Shown one piece after another: positions 12,648 to 26,639 of a DNA stretch of 64,000 bases. Under the pieces are notes generated by a model. The model made no database searches. It was given only the letters and a program-made list of their open reading frames with translations, and was not told the DNA's origin. The stretch is taken from the NCBI RefSeq assembly GCF_900095185.1, contig NZ_LT606948.1:372001-436000 (forward strand), in the 5' to 3' direction. Position 1 is the first letter of the stretch; each line of letters starts with the position of its first letter. The DNA comes from Polynucleobacter necessarius. Lineage in GTDB: Bacteria; Pseudomonadota; Gammaproteobacteria; Burkholderiales; Burkholderiaceae. A program made the translations under genes and the position numbers.

Positions 12648-14507
12648 ATGAATCGTTATCCTCTCTGGAAATATCTAGTGATCGCCGTTGCACTTCTGAT
12701 CGGCACACTATATTCATTACCTAATTTCTACGGTGAGGCTCCAGCGGTTCAAGTCTCGTCTGCCAAACCAACCATCAAGGTTGATTTGGCAACGCAGGCT
12801 CGTGTAGAAACAATTCTGTCTGAGGCCGACATCAATAACACTAGCATTTTCTTTGAAGTTGCGGGTAATGTTGGCTCAATCAAAGTTCGTTTTAATAACA
12901 CTGATATTCAACTTCGTGCGCGCGATCTTTTGCAGCAAAAATTGAACGTAGACCAAAATGAACCTAATTACACGGTTGCATTAAATTTGCTCTCCAATAC
13001 GCCGGGCTGGCTCAGCGCAATTAATGCACTACCTGTGCCATTAGGACTAGACTTACGCGGCGGCGTTTACTTTCTTCTCCAAGTGGATATGAAGGGCGCA
13101 GTCCAGAAAAAGGTTACCTCTTTGGCAACCGATATCCGTAGCCAATTACGCGATAAGAGTTTTCATCATCAGGGTATTGAGCGTGGTGCTGACTCTATCT
13201 CCATTCACTTTGGTAGCACAGCTGATGCTGAAGCAGCACGTGCATTACTGACCACTAGCCAGCCTGAACTCATGTGGATAGTGAAACCTACCGGCCTCTC
13301 ACCCAAAGTAGTTGGTGAATTCAAGCCGACTGCATTAAAAGAAATTCAAGATAGTGCTGTTAAGCAAAATATCGTTACTCTTAATAAACGCGTCAATGAG
13401 TTAGCTGTTAAAGAACCAGTGATTCAACAACAAGGTGCTGAGCGTATTGTGGTGCAGCTACCAGGCGTACAAGATACAGCTCGTGCTAAGGATATTATTG
13501 GTCGTACTGCAACACTTGAGTCCCGCTTAGCAGACCCACTGGTTTCAACGATTGCTGTTGGCGAGACACCACCCTCCGGAATGGATACCTTCCGTTTTGG
13601 TGAAAATCGTCTGGGTGTATTTAAAAAATCCGTCATTTTTAGTGGTGATCGGATTACCGATGCAAGTGCTGGCTTTGATCAAAACCAACGCCCTGCTGTA
13701 AACATCTCCTTAGATGCTGCTGGCGGCCGTGTTATGCAAGAAGTTACTCGTGAAAACATTGGCAATCCAATGGGCATGATCCTATTTGAAAAAGGTAAAG
13801 GCGAGGTTCTGACGATAGCCACTATTCAAAGTAAATTTGGTTCTAAGTTCCAAATTACTGGACAGCCAACTACTGAGAGTGCAAATGACTTAGCTCTCTT
13901 ATTGCGTGCCGGCTCTTTAGCCACTCCAATGGAAATTATTGAAGAACGCACTATTGGACCAAGCTTGGGTGCTGAGAATATTGAGAAAGGCTTCAAGTCT
14001 CTCTTGATTGGCTTTGGTGCTATTTCCATCTTCATGATCTCTTACTACCTATTATTTGGCACTTTCTCAGTTGTTGCGTTAGCTGTAAATTTGCTTTTAC
14101 TCATATCCGTACTTTCGATGTTGCAAGCTACACTGACCCTGCCTGGCATTGCCGCGATGGCTCTGGCTCTCGGTATGGCAATTGACTCCAACGTGTTGAT
14201 TAATGAGCGTATTCGTGAAGAGCTGCGCAATGGAGCATCGCCACAAACTGCGATTGCCATTGGCTTCGATAAAGCATGGGCAACCATTTTGGACTCCAAT
14301 GTAACCACATTAATTGCTGGCTTGGCATTGCTGGCGTTTGGATCCAGCCCTATTAAGGGTTTCGCAATGGTTCACTGTTTGGGCATTCTGACTTCAATGT
14401 TCTCGGCTGTCTTCTTCTCGCGCGGTCTTGTCAACCTTTGCTATGGCAGACACAAGAAGGTTAAAAAACTCGCTATTGGCCAAGTTTGGCGCCCACAGGA
14501 GAAATAA
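12648..14507 (+). CDS. secD: Protein translocase subunit SecD
   Basis: Uses the proton gradient to pull exported proteins through SecYEG. The 619-residue protein has an N-terminal helix (about 8-24), a large periplasmic part containing GLDLRGGVYFLLQVD, and five more helices near the C-terminus including ALALGMAIDSNVLINERIRE, the conserved D-x-N-x-x-x-x-E-R motif. It lies 25 bases after yajC and 3 bases before secF. Length matches the family. Intact. Confidence 0.96.
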   Translation: MNRYPLWKYLVIAVALLIGTLYSLPNFYGEAPAVQVSSAKPTIKVDLATQARVETILSEADINNTSIFFEVAGNVGSIKVRFNNTDIQLRARDLLQQKLNVDQNEPNYTVALNLLSNTPGWLSAINALPVPLGLDLRGGVYFLLQVDMKGAVQKKVTSLATDIRSQLRDKSFHHQGIERGADSISIHFGSTADAEAARALLTTSQPELMWIVKPTGLSPKVVGEFKPTALKEIQDSAVKQNIVTLNKRVNELAVKEPVIQQQGAERIVVQLPGVQDTARAKDIIGRTATLESRLADPLVSTIAVGETPPSGMDTFRFGENRLGVFKKSVIFSGDRITDASAGFDQNQRPAVNISLDAAGGRVMQEVTRENIGNPMGMILFEKGKGEVLTIATIQSKFGSKFQITGQPTTESANDLALLLRAGSLATPMEIIEERTIGPSLGAENIEKGFKSLLIGFGAISIFMISYYLLFGTFSVVALAVNLLLLISVLSMLQATLTLPGIAAMALALGMAIDSNVLINERIREELRNGASPQTAIAIGFDKAWATILDSNVTTLIAGLALLAFGSSPIKGFAMVHCLGILTSMFSAVFFSRGLVNLCYGRHKKVKKLAIGQVWRPQEK

Positions 14508-14510
14508 GCC

Positions 14511-15481
14511 GTGGAATTTTTCCGCATCAAAAAAGATATTCCCTTCATGCGTCACGCATTGGTACTCAATGCGATTTCTTTAATCACTTTCTTAGCGGCA
14601 GTATTTTTCCTCTGGCACAACGGTCTACATCTCTCTATCGAATTTACCGGTGGTACCGTCATGGAAGTTAGCTATCCACAAACAGCGCCACTCGACACTA
14701 TTCGAGCTAAAGTTGCAAAGCTCGGCTACGCCGATACCCAGATTCAGAATTTTGGTAGCTCACGAGATGTCATGATTCGCCTGCCCTTGCAAAAAGATGC
14801 TGATGGTAGGCCCATTTCTTCAGCCGATCAAAGTAATGCAGTCATGCAAGTTCTTGATCCTGCAAATACTGGGGTAAAACTACAGTACGTCGAATTTGTT
14901 GGCCCTCAAGTAGGACAAGAGCTCGCTTTCGATGGCCTCAAAGCCTTGATCTTTGTGATTATTGGCATCGTGGTGTATTTATCCTTCCGCTTTGAGTGGA
15001 AATTTGCAGTCGCTGGCATCATTGCTAACTTACATGACATTGTGATCATCTTGGGCTTCTTTGCTTTCTTCCAGTGGGAGTTCTCCCTCTCAGTTTTGGC
15101 AGCAGTATTAGCAGTTTTGGGCTATTCAGTGAATGAATCCGTCGTGATCTTTGACCGAATTCGCGAGAACTTCCGTAAATATCGCAAGATGAATACCCGT
15201 GAAGTTATCGACAACGCAATTACGAGTACTATCAGCCGCACAGTCATTACTCATGGCAGTACTGAGATGATGGTTTTAGCGATGCTAATCTTCGGCGGTC
15301 CTACACTTTTCTACTTTGCCTTAGCACTCACCATTGGTATTTTGTTTGGTATCTATTCCTCAGTCTTCGTGGCAGCAGCCTTAGCAATGTGGCTCGGAGT
15401 TACTCGCGAAGACTTAATCAAGGGATATAAAAAACCAGATGACAACGCCCGTAATGATGACCCGAATTATGGGGCGCGAGT

Positions 15482-15485
<4 letters not shown>
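14511..15485 (+). CDS. secF: Protein translocase subunit SecF
   Basis: Partner of SecD in the RND-like SecDF complex. The 324-residue protein starts with GTG, which is preceded by the secD stop and gives the normal N-terminus MEFFRIKKDIPFM. Signature elements are IEFTGGTVMEV in the first periplasmic loop and YSVNESVVIFDRIREN in the second membrane half. Six helices are predicted by eye. The end overlaps the converging waaA stop by 4 bases. Confidence 0.95.
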
Positions 15486-18300
<2,815 letters not shown>

Positions 18301-18313
18301 CTATCCTTATCCT

Positions 18314-18858
18314 ATGAAACTACTCGGATCCCTCACTAGCCCCTATGTACGTAGGGTACGCGTTGTTTTTTACGAAAAAAGGTTGATGTTGACCTTGAAT
18401 TAGAGAATGTCTGGTCTGCAGACACCAAAATGAGTGCTAGCAACCCCTTAGGGAAGGTGTCTTGCCTCATTGCTGAAGATGGCGAGCCTATCTATGATTC
18501 CCGCGTGATTGCTGAATATGCAGACGGCCTGAACCCAGTCAGCAAGCTTCTCCCCACAGACAATCGGGAGCGTGCGGCTGTAAAAACCTGGGAAGCCCTA
18601 GCCGATGGAATTATGGACACAGGTATTTTGGCCCGTTTAGAGCGCACTTTACGCCCTGCAGAGCAGCTGGGAGAAAACGCTTGGTATCAAGGTAATCAAA
18701 TGACCCTAGCAGATATCGCAGTGAGGTGTGCAATTAGATATTTATTATTTCACTTTCCAGAAGTGAAATGGCAAACCCAATATCCAAACTTAGATCGCCT
18801 GTTTCAAAAGTTAATGCAACGAACTGCTTTTATTGAGACAGCTCCGCCTGCCGCTTAA
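18314..18858 (+). pseudogene. Glutathione S-transferase family protein (frameshifted near start)
   Basis: The first 20 codons from ATG 18314 read MKLLGSLTSPYVRRVRVVFYEK, a GST thioredoxin-fold N-terminus with the S-P-Y-V-R glutathione-site motif. At an A6 run (18375-18380) the frame is lost; seven A would join directly to KVDVDLELENVW and onward to the end, with DSRVIAEYAD and the helical C-terminal domain (MTLADIAVRCAIRYL). The remaining 142 codons contain no further damage, so there is one lesion only. Substrate unknown. Lies between purB (divergent) and mnmA (convergent). Confidence 0.85.
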
Positions 18859-18881
18859 ATAGCGGCGGAGTAAATCCTCTT

Positions 18882-19994
18882 TTAGGCGGCAATAATTCCG
18901 CCACCCAAACAAATATTTCCGTCGTAGAGAACCGCAGATTGTCCTGGTGTTACAGCCCACTGAGCATCTGTAAAGCTCAGTTGAAAATTAAGATCTTTAT
19001 CGCTTGCGCTCAAGGTACAGATTGCGTCTGACTGACGATAACGCGTTTTCGCAGAGTAGCATCCAGATATTGGCGCAGCACCAGAAACCCAACGGGCATC
19101 CATTGCAGAAAGACGATGAGCCAATAACCATGGGTTTTCATGCCCTTGCGCGACATATAGAGTGTTATTCGCAACATCTTTACGAGCCACATACCATGCG
19201 TCGCCATTACCATCTTGACTACCGCCTAAGCCGATGCCTTTGCGCTGACCTAAAGTGAAAAAAGCCAAACCCATATGCTCACCAACAATCTTTCCTTCGG
19301 GTGTTTTAATTGGGCCAGGTACACGCGGCAAATAACGATTTAAGAATTCTCTAAAAGGGCGCTCACCAATAAAACAAATACCGGTGGAATCTTTCTTCTT
19401 GGCATTGTGCAAACCAATCTTTTCAGCAATTTTTCTAACCTCTGTTTTCGGAATGTCTCCCAAGGGAAACATGACATTTGCCAATTGCTGCTGAGTCAAG
19501 CGATACAAGAAATAACTTTGATCTTTGCTAGCATCGGCTGCTTTTAGTAGCTGAACTTTGCCATCCACATGATGAACTCGTGCATAGTGTCCAGTAGCAA
19601 TCGCATCTGCCCCCAAGCTCATGGCATGAGCTAAAAAAGCCTTGAACTTAATTTCTGCGTTGCACAAAACATCCGGATTCGGAGTTCGTCCTGCAGCATA
19701 TTCTCGCAAGAAATCGGCAAATACACGCTCACGATATTCAGCTGCAAAATTAACCGCCTCGACGTCGATTCCGATCATATCGGCCACAGAAACCACATCG
19801 ATCCAATCCTGACGCACCGAACAGTGCTCATCGTTGTCGTCATCCTCCCAATTTTTCATAAAAAGACCTATTACTTCAAATCCTTGCTCTTTGAGCATCC
19901 AGGCGGCAACCGACGAATCTACCCCACCAGACATGCCAATAACGACCTTCTTGGGCCCTTTAAGAGGGGTTTGAGTAGAAATAAGCTGGCTCAT
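18882..19994 (-). CDS. mnmA: tRNA-specific 2-thiouridylase MnmA
   Basis: Makes 2-thiouridine at the wobble position of Lys, Glu and Gln tRNAs. The 370-residue protein has the PP-loop SGGVDS at residues 22-27, the first catalytic cysteine in [29 protein letters not shown] and the second cysteine in [16 protein letters not shown]. The C-terminal part ends with [17 protein letters not shown] complete gene; it needs a sulfur relay protein that is not in this window. Confidence 0.95.
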   Translation of the reverse strand: MSQLISTQTPLKGPKKVVIGMSGGVDSSVAAWMLKEQGFEVIGLFMKNWEDDDNDEHCSVRQDWIDVVSVADMIGIDVEAVNFAAEYRERVFADFLREYAAGRTPNPDVLCNAEIKFKAFLAHAMSLGADAIATGHYARVHHVDGKVQLLKAADASKDQSYFLYRLTQQQLANVMFPLGDIPKTEVRKIAEKIGLHNAKKKDSTGICFIGERPFREFLNRYLPRVPGPIKTPEGKIVGEHMGLAFFTLGQRKGIGLGGSQDGNGDAWYVARKDVANNTLYVAQGHENPWLLAHRLSAMDARWVSGAAPISGCYSAKTRYRQSDAICTLSASDKDLNFQLSFTDAQWAVTPGQSAVLYDGNICLGGGIIAA

Positions 19995-20104
19995 GAAAAA
20001 AATGCGAGAATCTTACCATCAGATAAATCCCATTGTAGAAGCCGCAACCAGACTTCGTATGATTTTCGGCACAACCATAGCCGACAGACTTGGGGATCCT
20101 ATAA

Positions 20105-20119
20105 GTAGGTAAAACCTAC
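20105..20119. promoter_or_regulatory. Small inverted repeat upstream of pntAA
   Basis: A perfect 6-bp inverted repeat GTAGGT-AAA-ACCTAC lies 56 bases before the pntAA start. It could be an operator for a dimeric regulator or chance. It resembles in shape, but not in spacing, a second TAGG/CCTA repeat at 25425-25440. No regulator is identified. Confidence 0.25.
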
Positions 20120-20174
20120 CCTATTTATCTATAAAATAGACTTTCTTTATAAATTTTGCTTTTGGAGACATGCC

Positions 20175-21305
20175 ATGCGCATAGGAGTGCCATTGGAAAC
20201 AAGGCCCGGGGAAACTCGAGTAGCAGCCACACCAGAAACCGTTAAAAAATTTATCGGTCAAGGTCATACCGTTGTTATAGAAAAGGATGCTGGTGTCAAA
20301 GCTAGTCAACCTGACTCTGCATATGAGGCTGTTGGCGCAACCATTGGTAGCGCTGCCGATGCGTTTGGTGCCGAGATTGTTCTTAAAGTTCGTGCACCTG
20401 AAGCAGTCGAACTCAAACAAATTAAATCAGGTGCTGTACTTCTGGGCATGCTTGAGCCGTGCGATAACGACATGATTGCCGCTATGGCAACGCAAGGCGT
20501 AACCGCATTCTCATTAGAAGCCGCACCGCGCACAACTCGAGCTCAAAGCATGGATGTCTTATCCTCGCAAGCTAACATTGCTGGATACAAAGCGGTTATA
20601 GTTGCTGCAAATGAGTATCAACGCTTTATGCCAATGCTGATGACTGCTGCGGGTACCGTTAAAGCAGCCCGCGTACTGATTTTGGGTGCAGGCGTTGCAG
20701 GCCTACAAGCGATCGCAACTGCAAAGCGTTTGGGTGCTGTGATTGAAGCATCAGATGTGCGTCCTGCGGCTAAAGAACAAATCGAATCACTGGGCGCCAA
20801 GTTTGTTGACGTCCCATACGAAACTGATGAAGAGCGTGAGATTGCACAAGGTGTTAGCGGCTATGCCCGTCCAATGCCTGAGGCTTGGATGAAGCGTCAG
20901 GCAGCTTTAGTTGCTGAACGCGCACAACAAGCTGACATAGTCATCACAACTGCATTGATTCCTGGTCGTAAACCTCCGGTTCTCTTGCATCGCGATACTG
21001 TCGCCAATATGAAGCCAGGATCAGTTGTAATCGACTTAGCAGCTGGTAAGGGTGATAACGGCTCAGGTAACTGTCCATTAACTCAAGCGGATACAGTCGT
21101 CGTTGTCAACGGCGTAAAAATTGTTGGCTTTACCAATTTAGCAAGTATGGTGGGTGCTGACGCTTCAGCACTGTACGCACGTAACTTGCTCGATTTTATG
21201 AAACTCATTGTGGACAAGGAAGCGAAGTTGGTTATTCCAACTGATGATGACATCGTTACCGCTTGCTTAATGTGTCGTGATGGCCAAGCCATCCGCAAAA
21301 ACTAA
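20175..21305 (+). CDS. pntAA: NAD(P) transhydrogenase subunit alpha, part 1
   Basis: Soluble NAD(H)-binding domain I of the proton-pumping transhydrogenase. The 376-residue protein starts like alanine dehydrogenases (MRIGVPLETRPGETRVA) and has the dinucleotide motif ILGAGVAGLQAIATAKRLGA followed by SDVRPAAKEQIESLGA, with a later PVLLHRDTVANMKPGSVVIDLAA. E. coli PntA is about 510 residues because the membrane part is fused; here the membrane part is the separate next gene, the three-subunit layout known from Rhodospirillum. GGAG lies eight bases before the ATG. Confidence 0.95.
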   Translation: MRIGVPLETRPGETRVAATPETVKKFIGQGHTVVIEKDAGVKASQPDSAYEAVGATIGSAADAFGAEIVLKVRAPEAVELKQIKSGAVLLGMLEPCDNDMIAAMATQGVTAFSLEAAPRTTRAQSMDVLSSQANIAGYKAVIVAANEYQRFMPMLMTAAGTVKAARVLILGAGVAGLQAIATAKRLGAVIEASDVRPAAKEQIESLGAKFVDVPYETDEEREIAQGVSGYARPMPEAWMKRQAALVAERAQQADIVITTALIPGRKPPVLLHRDTVANMKPGSVVIDLAAGKGDNGSGNCPLTQADTVVVVNGVKIVGFTNLASMVGADASALYARNLLDFMKLIVDKEAKLVIPTDDDIVTACLMCRDGQAIRKN

Positions 21306-21326
21306 TAGTCAAACTAAGGAAACATC

Positions 21327-21665
21327 ATGGATCTCGCTGCCTTTCAAAGCATCCTCACCGTTCAAAACATTACTGTGTTCGTATTAGCCATTTTTGTTGG
21401 CTACCATGTGGTTTGGAACGTTACTCCTGCATTACATACCTCCCTCATGGCGGTAACCAATGCGATCTCTGGAATCATCGTCGTTGGAGCACTGCTTCAA
21501 ACAGAAGTAATCGGCGGCGATGAAATTACCATAACTAGCATCCTTGGTGCAATTGCGGTATTCCTTGCTTCAAGCAATATTTTTGGTGGCTTTATGGTCA
21601 CTCGTCGCATGCTTGAAATGTTCAGGAAAAAAGCTCCTAAAGCTGATGCGGCTGGAACTAAATAA
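21327..21665 (+). CDS. pntAB: NAD(P) transhydrogenase subunit alpha, part 2 (membrane)
   Basis: Membrane portion of the alpha side of transhydrogenase (domain II). The 112-residue protein has three hydrophobic stretches (about 15-33, 40-58 and 66-90), with [26 protein letters not shown], ending in the family segment [14 protein letters not shown]. It sits 21 bases after pntAA and 33 bases before pntB, so one operon is likely. Complete. Confidence 0.94.
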   Translation: MDLAAFQSILTVQNITVFVLAIFVGYHVVWNVTPALHTSLMAVTNAISGIIVVGALLQTEVIGGDEITITSILGAIAVFLASSNIFGGFMVTRRMLEMFRKKAPKADAAGTK

Positions 21666-21698
21666 AACCAGAATAGACCAAAAACAGAGACCAAAACT

Positions 21699-23066
21699 AT
21701 GTCAAACATAACCGCCATTGCTTATCTCATTTCATCGGTGTTGTTCATCCTCGCTCTGCGCGGTTTATCCTCACCAACCACATCACGCCAAGGCAACACC
21801 TTCGGCATGATTGGTATGCTGCTAGCAGTCATCACCACTTTCTTTATGCCTGATTTCAAACCCGTTATTTCGCTGATCGGTATTGCGATTGTCGGTGGCG
21901 CCATTATTGGAATCATTGCTGCAAAACGCATACAAATGACCAAGATGCCCGAGTTAGTTGCTTTGATGCACTCATGTGTGGGTCTATCAGCGGTTTTAAT
22001 TGCGATTGCAGCAGTATTTAACCCAGCACAAGACCATACCGGCACTCAAAAGATCGAACTCTTCATCGGTGCATTTATAGGCGCGATCACATTTACTGCT
22101 TCTGTTATTGCATTCGGTAAATTGTCTGGCAAAGTTAGTGGCACACCTGTGAGTTTTACTGGTCAACACTTACTTAATTTGCTTTTAGCCGTTGCTATGG
22201 TGGGCGCTGGTATTGCCTATTACTTGGGTGATAGGCATGCAGCCTTCTTGGCTATGTGTGCCATTGCATTAGTACTGGGTGTGACTTTAATCATTCCAAT
22301 TGGTGGCGCAGATATGCCAGTGGTTGTTTCGATGCTCAATAGTTATTCCGGTTGGGCAGCGGCTGGCATTGGGTTTACCTTAAATAACCCAGTATTAATT
22401 ATTGCTGGAGCTTGCGTTGGATCCTCTGGTGCCATTCTGGCTTACATTATGTGTAAGGCTATGAATCGCTCTATCGTTGCGGTACTGCTTGGCGGTTTCG
22501 GTGCTGAAGTTGCAGCTGGCGGTAGCAACGATGGTGGTCCTAAGAATTACAAAACAGGTTCACCTGAAGACGCTGCATTCCTGATGGAGAATGCTGAGAC
22601 CGTGATTATTGTTCCCGGCTATGGCTTGGCAGTTGCTCGTGCTCAACATGCTTTAAAAGAGTTAACCGAGAAACTTACTCATCATGGTGTGACTGTGAAA
22701 TATGCTATTCATCCAGTAGCTGGTCGTATGCCTGGACACATGAACGTTCTCTTAGCCGAAGCTGAACTTCCATATAATCAAGTGTTTGAAATGGAAGATA
22801 TTAATAGTGACTTTGGACAGGCTGACGTTGTATTAGTGCTCGGCGCTAATGACGTGGTTAACCCAGCAGCTCGTACGCCAGGCAGCCCCATTTTTGGCAT
22901 GCCGATTTTGGAGGCATTTAAAGCAAAGACCATCATCGTTAACAAACGATCGATGGCAGCTGGTTATGCTGGTCTCGACAACGAACTCTTCTATATGGAT
23001 AAAACCATGATGGTCTTTGGTGATGCGAAGAAGGTCGTAGAAGATATGGTCAAGGCGGTTGAGTAA
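21699..23066 (+). CDS. pntB: NAD(P) transhydrogenase subunit beta
   Basis: Membrane and NADP(H)-binding subunit. The 455-residue protein has about nine helices in the first 260 residues. The NADP domain follows (from about 280), with VIIVPGYGLAVARAQHAL, HPVAGRMPGHMNVLLAEA, VLVLGANDVVNPAA and INKRSMAAGYAGLDN-type signature (here VNKRSMAAGYAGLDN). The enzyme uses proton-motive force to make NADPH from NADH. Keeping all three subunits suggests dependence on it for NADPH. A terminator hairpin lies about 27 bases after the stop. Confidence 0.96.
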   Translation: MSNITAIAYLISSVLFILALRGLSSPTTSRQGNTFGMIGMLLAVITTFFMPDFKPVISLIGIAIVGGAIIGIIAAKRIQMTKMPELVALMHSCVGLSAVLIAIAAVFNPAQDHTGTQKIELFIGAFIGAITFTASVIAFGKLSGKVSGTPVSFTGQHLLNLLLAVAMVGAGIAYYLGDRHAAFLAMCAIALVLGVTLIIPIGGADMPVVVSMLNSYSGWAAAGIGFTLNNPVLIIAGACVGSSGAILAYIMCKAMNRSIVAVLLGGFGAEVAAGGSNDGGPKNYKTGSPEDAAFLMENAETVIIVPGYGLAVARAQHALKELTEKLTHHGVTVKYAIHPVAGRMPGHMNVLLAEAELPYNQVFEMEDINSDFGQADVVLVLGANDVVNPAARTPGSPIFGMPILEAFKAKTIIVNKRSMAAGYAGLDNELFYMDKTMMVFGDAKKVVEDMVKAVE

Positions 23067-23092
23067 TTCCACCCCTCAGATCATCAAGTAAG

Positions 23093-23122
23093 AAGCCGCC
23101 TTCTGGCGGTTTTTTATTTTTT
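23093..23122 (+). terminator. Terminator of the pnt operon
   Basis: Stem AAGCCGCC / GGCGGTTT (with one G-T pair) and a TTCT loop is followed by a T-rich tail on the plus strand, starting 27 bases after the pntB stop. Confidence 0.8.
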
Positions 23123-23147
23123 GATTTCCTATAGAGCTCCCACCAAT

Positions 23148-23180
23148 AAAAAACGCCTGGTCTTTTGAACCAGGCGTTTT
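23148..23180 (-). terminator. Terminator of groESL (works in both directions by shape)
   Basis: A perfect 12-bp stem AAAACGCCTGGT / ACCAGGCGTTTT with a 7-base loop lies about 45 bases after the groL stop. T runs flank it on both strands, with the longer one on the minus strand, so it mainly serves groL and insulates it from pntB. Confidence 0.85.
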
Positions 23181-23222
23181 ATGCTTTCGATCGTATGGTA
23201 TGACCGGGGAAATAAACAGCAA

Positions 23223-24890
<1,668 letters not shown>

Positions 24891-24903
24891 TTAGATAGTG
24901 AAA

Positions 24904-25194
24904 TTACTTCTGTACAACAGCCATGATGTCGTCTTCACGCATCACAATGAGCTCTTCGTTGTCAACTTTTACTGTCTGACCTGCATATTTGCCAAATAAA
25001 ACGCGATCGCCGACTTTGACGTCAGGTGCGTTTAATTTGCCGCTTTCATCGCGCTTACCTGGACCTACAGCCAAAACTTCGCCCTGGTCAGGTTTTTCTG
25101 CGGCGGCATCAGGAATGATGATTCCGGAAGCGGTTTTTGATTCTTGATCTAAACGCTTGATGATGACGCGATCATGTAAGGGGCGCAAATTCAT
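24904..25194 (-). CDS. groS: Co-chaperonin GroES (10 kDa)
   Basis: Heptameric lid of the GroEL cage. The 96-residue protein begins [16 protein letters not shown] and contains the mobile loop region [22 protein letters not shown] and the YAGQTVKV segment. First gene of groS-groL, controlled by the promoter and CIRCE operator about 115-170 bases upstream. Complete. Confidence 0.97.
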   Translation of the reverse strand: MNLRPLHDRVIIKRLDQESKTASGIIIPDAAAEKPDQGEVLAVGPGKRDESGKLNAPDVKVGDRVLFGKYAGQTVKVDNEELIVMREDDIMAVVQK

Positions 25195-25309
25195 CTCTTC
25201 TCCTATGTTGGTAAGTGTTAACTATTAAAATAAACTATATAAATCAATGCTTTAAAAATCTCATTACACACAAATTAAGGAAAATTTAAAGTTAAAGTTA
25301 AATCACCTT

Positions 25310-25336
25310 TTAGCACTCGCGTGTAGGGAGTGCTGA
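25310..25336 (-). promoter_or_regulatory. CIRCE operator (HrcA binding site) of groESL
   Basis: TTAGCACTC - 9 bases - GAGTGCTGA matches the CIRCE consensus TTAGCACTC-N9-GAGTGCTAA at 17 of 18 arm positions. It lies directly downstream of the -10 box, where bound HrcA would block transcription. Known for groE in many bacteria; HrcA itself is not in this window. Confidence 0.93.
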
Positions 25337-25366
25337 TTATATAGGTCTGAATGCACAGATTTCAAG
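25336..25366 (-). promoter_or_regulatory. groESL promoter, sigma-70 overlapping a sigma-32-like site
   Basis: On the minus strand TTGAAA (25365-25360) and TATAAT (25341-25336) are spaced by 18 bases, a good housekeeping promoter. The same bases also read CTTGAAA - 14 bases - CCTATAT, close to the heat-shock sigma consensus. The CIRCE operator starts at the end of the -10 box. The dual reading is inference; the sigma-70 elements are directly visible. Confidence 0.75.
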
Positions 25367-25424
25367 GGAAGATCGCCATAAATTATTCGAGAACTGAACC
25401 CTTATTTATCCTGGAGACCGGTTG

Positions 25425-25440
25425 GTAGGAGTATTCCTAC
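25425..25440. promoter_or_regulatory. Inverted repeat TAGGA-N4-TCCTA type
   Basis: Perfect palindrome of two 6-base arms with a 4-base spacer, immediately before a decayed gene and a two-component remnant. A FixJ/BvgA-like response-regulator site is a guess from its shape; chance cannot be excluded. Confidence 0.3.
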
Positions 25441-25446
25441 AGATAA

Positions 25447-26049
25447 ATCAGCCCCAAGCCCTTACCGCTCCAATCCATCCTGCCTAGACTGGATAGTCAC
25501 CGATTGGAGAATGCTGATGAGCCCGCAATCCCGGCTGTACACGTTTGTAAAGGCATGGAAGAACCAAACCCCTTCCAAGAAGTACGAGACGCCTGTGGCA
25601 ACCCCTGGCTTGGTCTAAGTGACTAAGCTCTCAAAGAACACCAATCCTGGTCCAAAAGACAAGCGATTAGTCATGAACCCATTTTTAACTGTAAGGGAAC
25701 AAAACTGACAGGATCATTATTTGGACCTCTGCGCGCTGCCTCTGATATGCAATTACTACATCTTTTTATGGAGGGCCTAGACACTATTACCTACTGGCAT
25801 CGGAGTGGGCGACTGATTCCTAGTATTTTGTCTATGCCAAGTCATGCTATTGCTTCAAGTGGCTATGTAGATGCAATGAGTGAGCTCACTCTCAACTCTC
25901 GTCTACCAGTTGGCAAGGAAATCAACATACTCACCAACTCAAATTTACGCCAGCAATATTGGATAGTTCAGGATTTAGAAAAAGCTTCCACACTGATCGC
26001 AGACCATTCCTACGAAGGACTCATGATGTCGCCCGTAAGTCGCCATTGA
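25447..26049 (+). pseudogene. Unrecognised protein remnant (one internal stop, 3' end lost)
   Basis: One frame is open for about 200 codons except for a TAA at 25624-25626. It reads NADEPAIPAVHVCKGMEEPN, FQEVRDACGNPWLGLSD, then after the stop KGTKLTGSLFGPLRAASD, FMEGLDTITYWHR, RLIPSILSMPSHAIASSGYV and LPVGKEINILTNSNLRQQYW. The composition is protein-like, not random, but I do not recognise the family. It ends at a TGA directly before a receiver-domain remnant in another frame; the two could be parts of one long gene joined by a deletion, or two genes. No start codon can be fixed. Confidence 0.5.
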
Positions 26050-26604
26050 GGCATCTGTTTGTGACAACGCTAATTCTGCCCTAGAGTTTATCCATCAACA
26101 AAATTTTGATCTTCTCCTAACAGACCAATCCATTTCAGGCAGGCTCGGCTCAGATCTTGCCAGGCACATCCGCAATTAAGGCAATCAGGCCCTCATCATT
26201 ATTGGGATTACAGCAGATATTTATGCACTAGACTCACGTCATCAATTTTTGTCAGTGGGAATGAACGGCGTCCTCATTAAACCTTTAAGTCTGATGACTC
26301 TGGAAAACGAACTATCGCGATATTTTAGAGGCGAAGAATCGGATATTAAGGGTCAAAAAGAAGGGTGCATGACGAGATTCTTGCCACTCTTAGAAATAAA
26401 GACTTCGATCAAACAAGTTTTAGGAGCCTAGCTCATAAAGTCAAAGGTGGTGCACAGCTATTAAGTGCTACAAAGCGTATCCAGAACTGCGAAACACTGG
26501 AACAAAATGGCATCCTAGAAGAGCAAGTTTACGCCTTGAAGCAATTAATAGAAGGGCCGATTCTTCTCATTGAAGAATACCGTTCACGCTATTCAAAGAT
26601 CTAG
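26050..26604 (+). pseudogene. Receiver plus HPt remnant of a hybrid sensor kinase
   Basis: A truncated response-regulator receiver reads ALEFIHQQNFDLLLTDQSIS (phospho-acceptor Asp in LLLTD), then after an in-frame TAA IIGITAD and GMNGVLIKPLSLMTLENEL with the conserved Lys-Pro. The first strand of the receiver is missing. After a frame change an HPt-like domain follows: FRSLAHKVKGGAQLLSA with the phosphorylatable His. Receiver followed by HPt is the tail of BvgS/EvgS-type tripartite kinases; no kinase or sensor domain is recognisable here. At least three lesions, so long dead. Confidence 0.7.
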
Positions 26605-26639
26605 ATATTCCATTTAAGCGCGGTAGGTTTATCTTATAG

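Larger units (their letters stand above)
25195..25446. other. Regulatory region upstream of groS; no gene
   Basis: The groS 5' leader (AT-rich, about 115 bases) comes first, then CIRCE, the promoter, and about 80 bases with no feature. A perfect inverted repeat GTAGGA-GTAT-TCCTAC lies at 25425-25440. It looks like TAGGA/TCCTA half-sites bound by LuxR/FixJ-type response regulators and sits just before the decayed open frame at 25447. No intact coding sequence is seen. Confidence 0.5.

Noticed and set aside
18842-18880. GC-rich hairpin after the GST remnant
   Set aside because: The stem needs a 4-base bulge and the following T content is weak; it may act as a terminator but the evidence is too thin.
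20002-20112. 36-codon plus-strand open frame between mnmA and pntAA
   Set aside because: Short, no ribosome binding site, no recognisable motif; could be chance.
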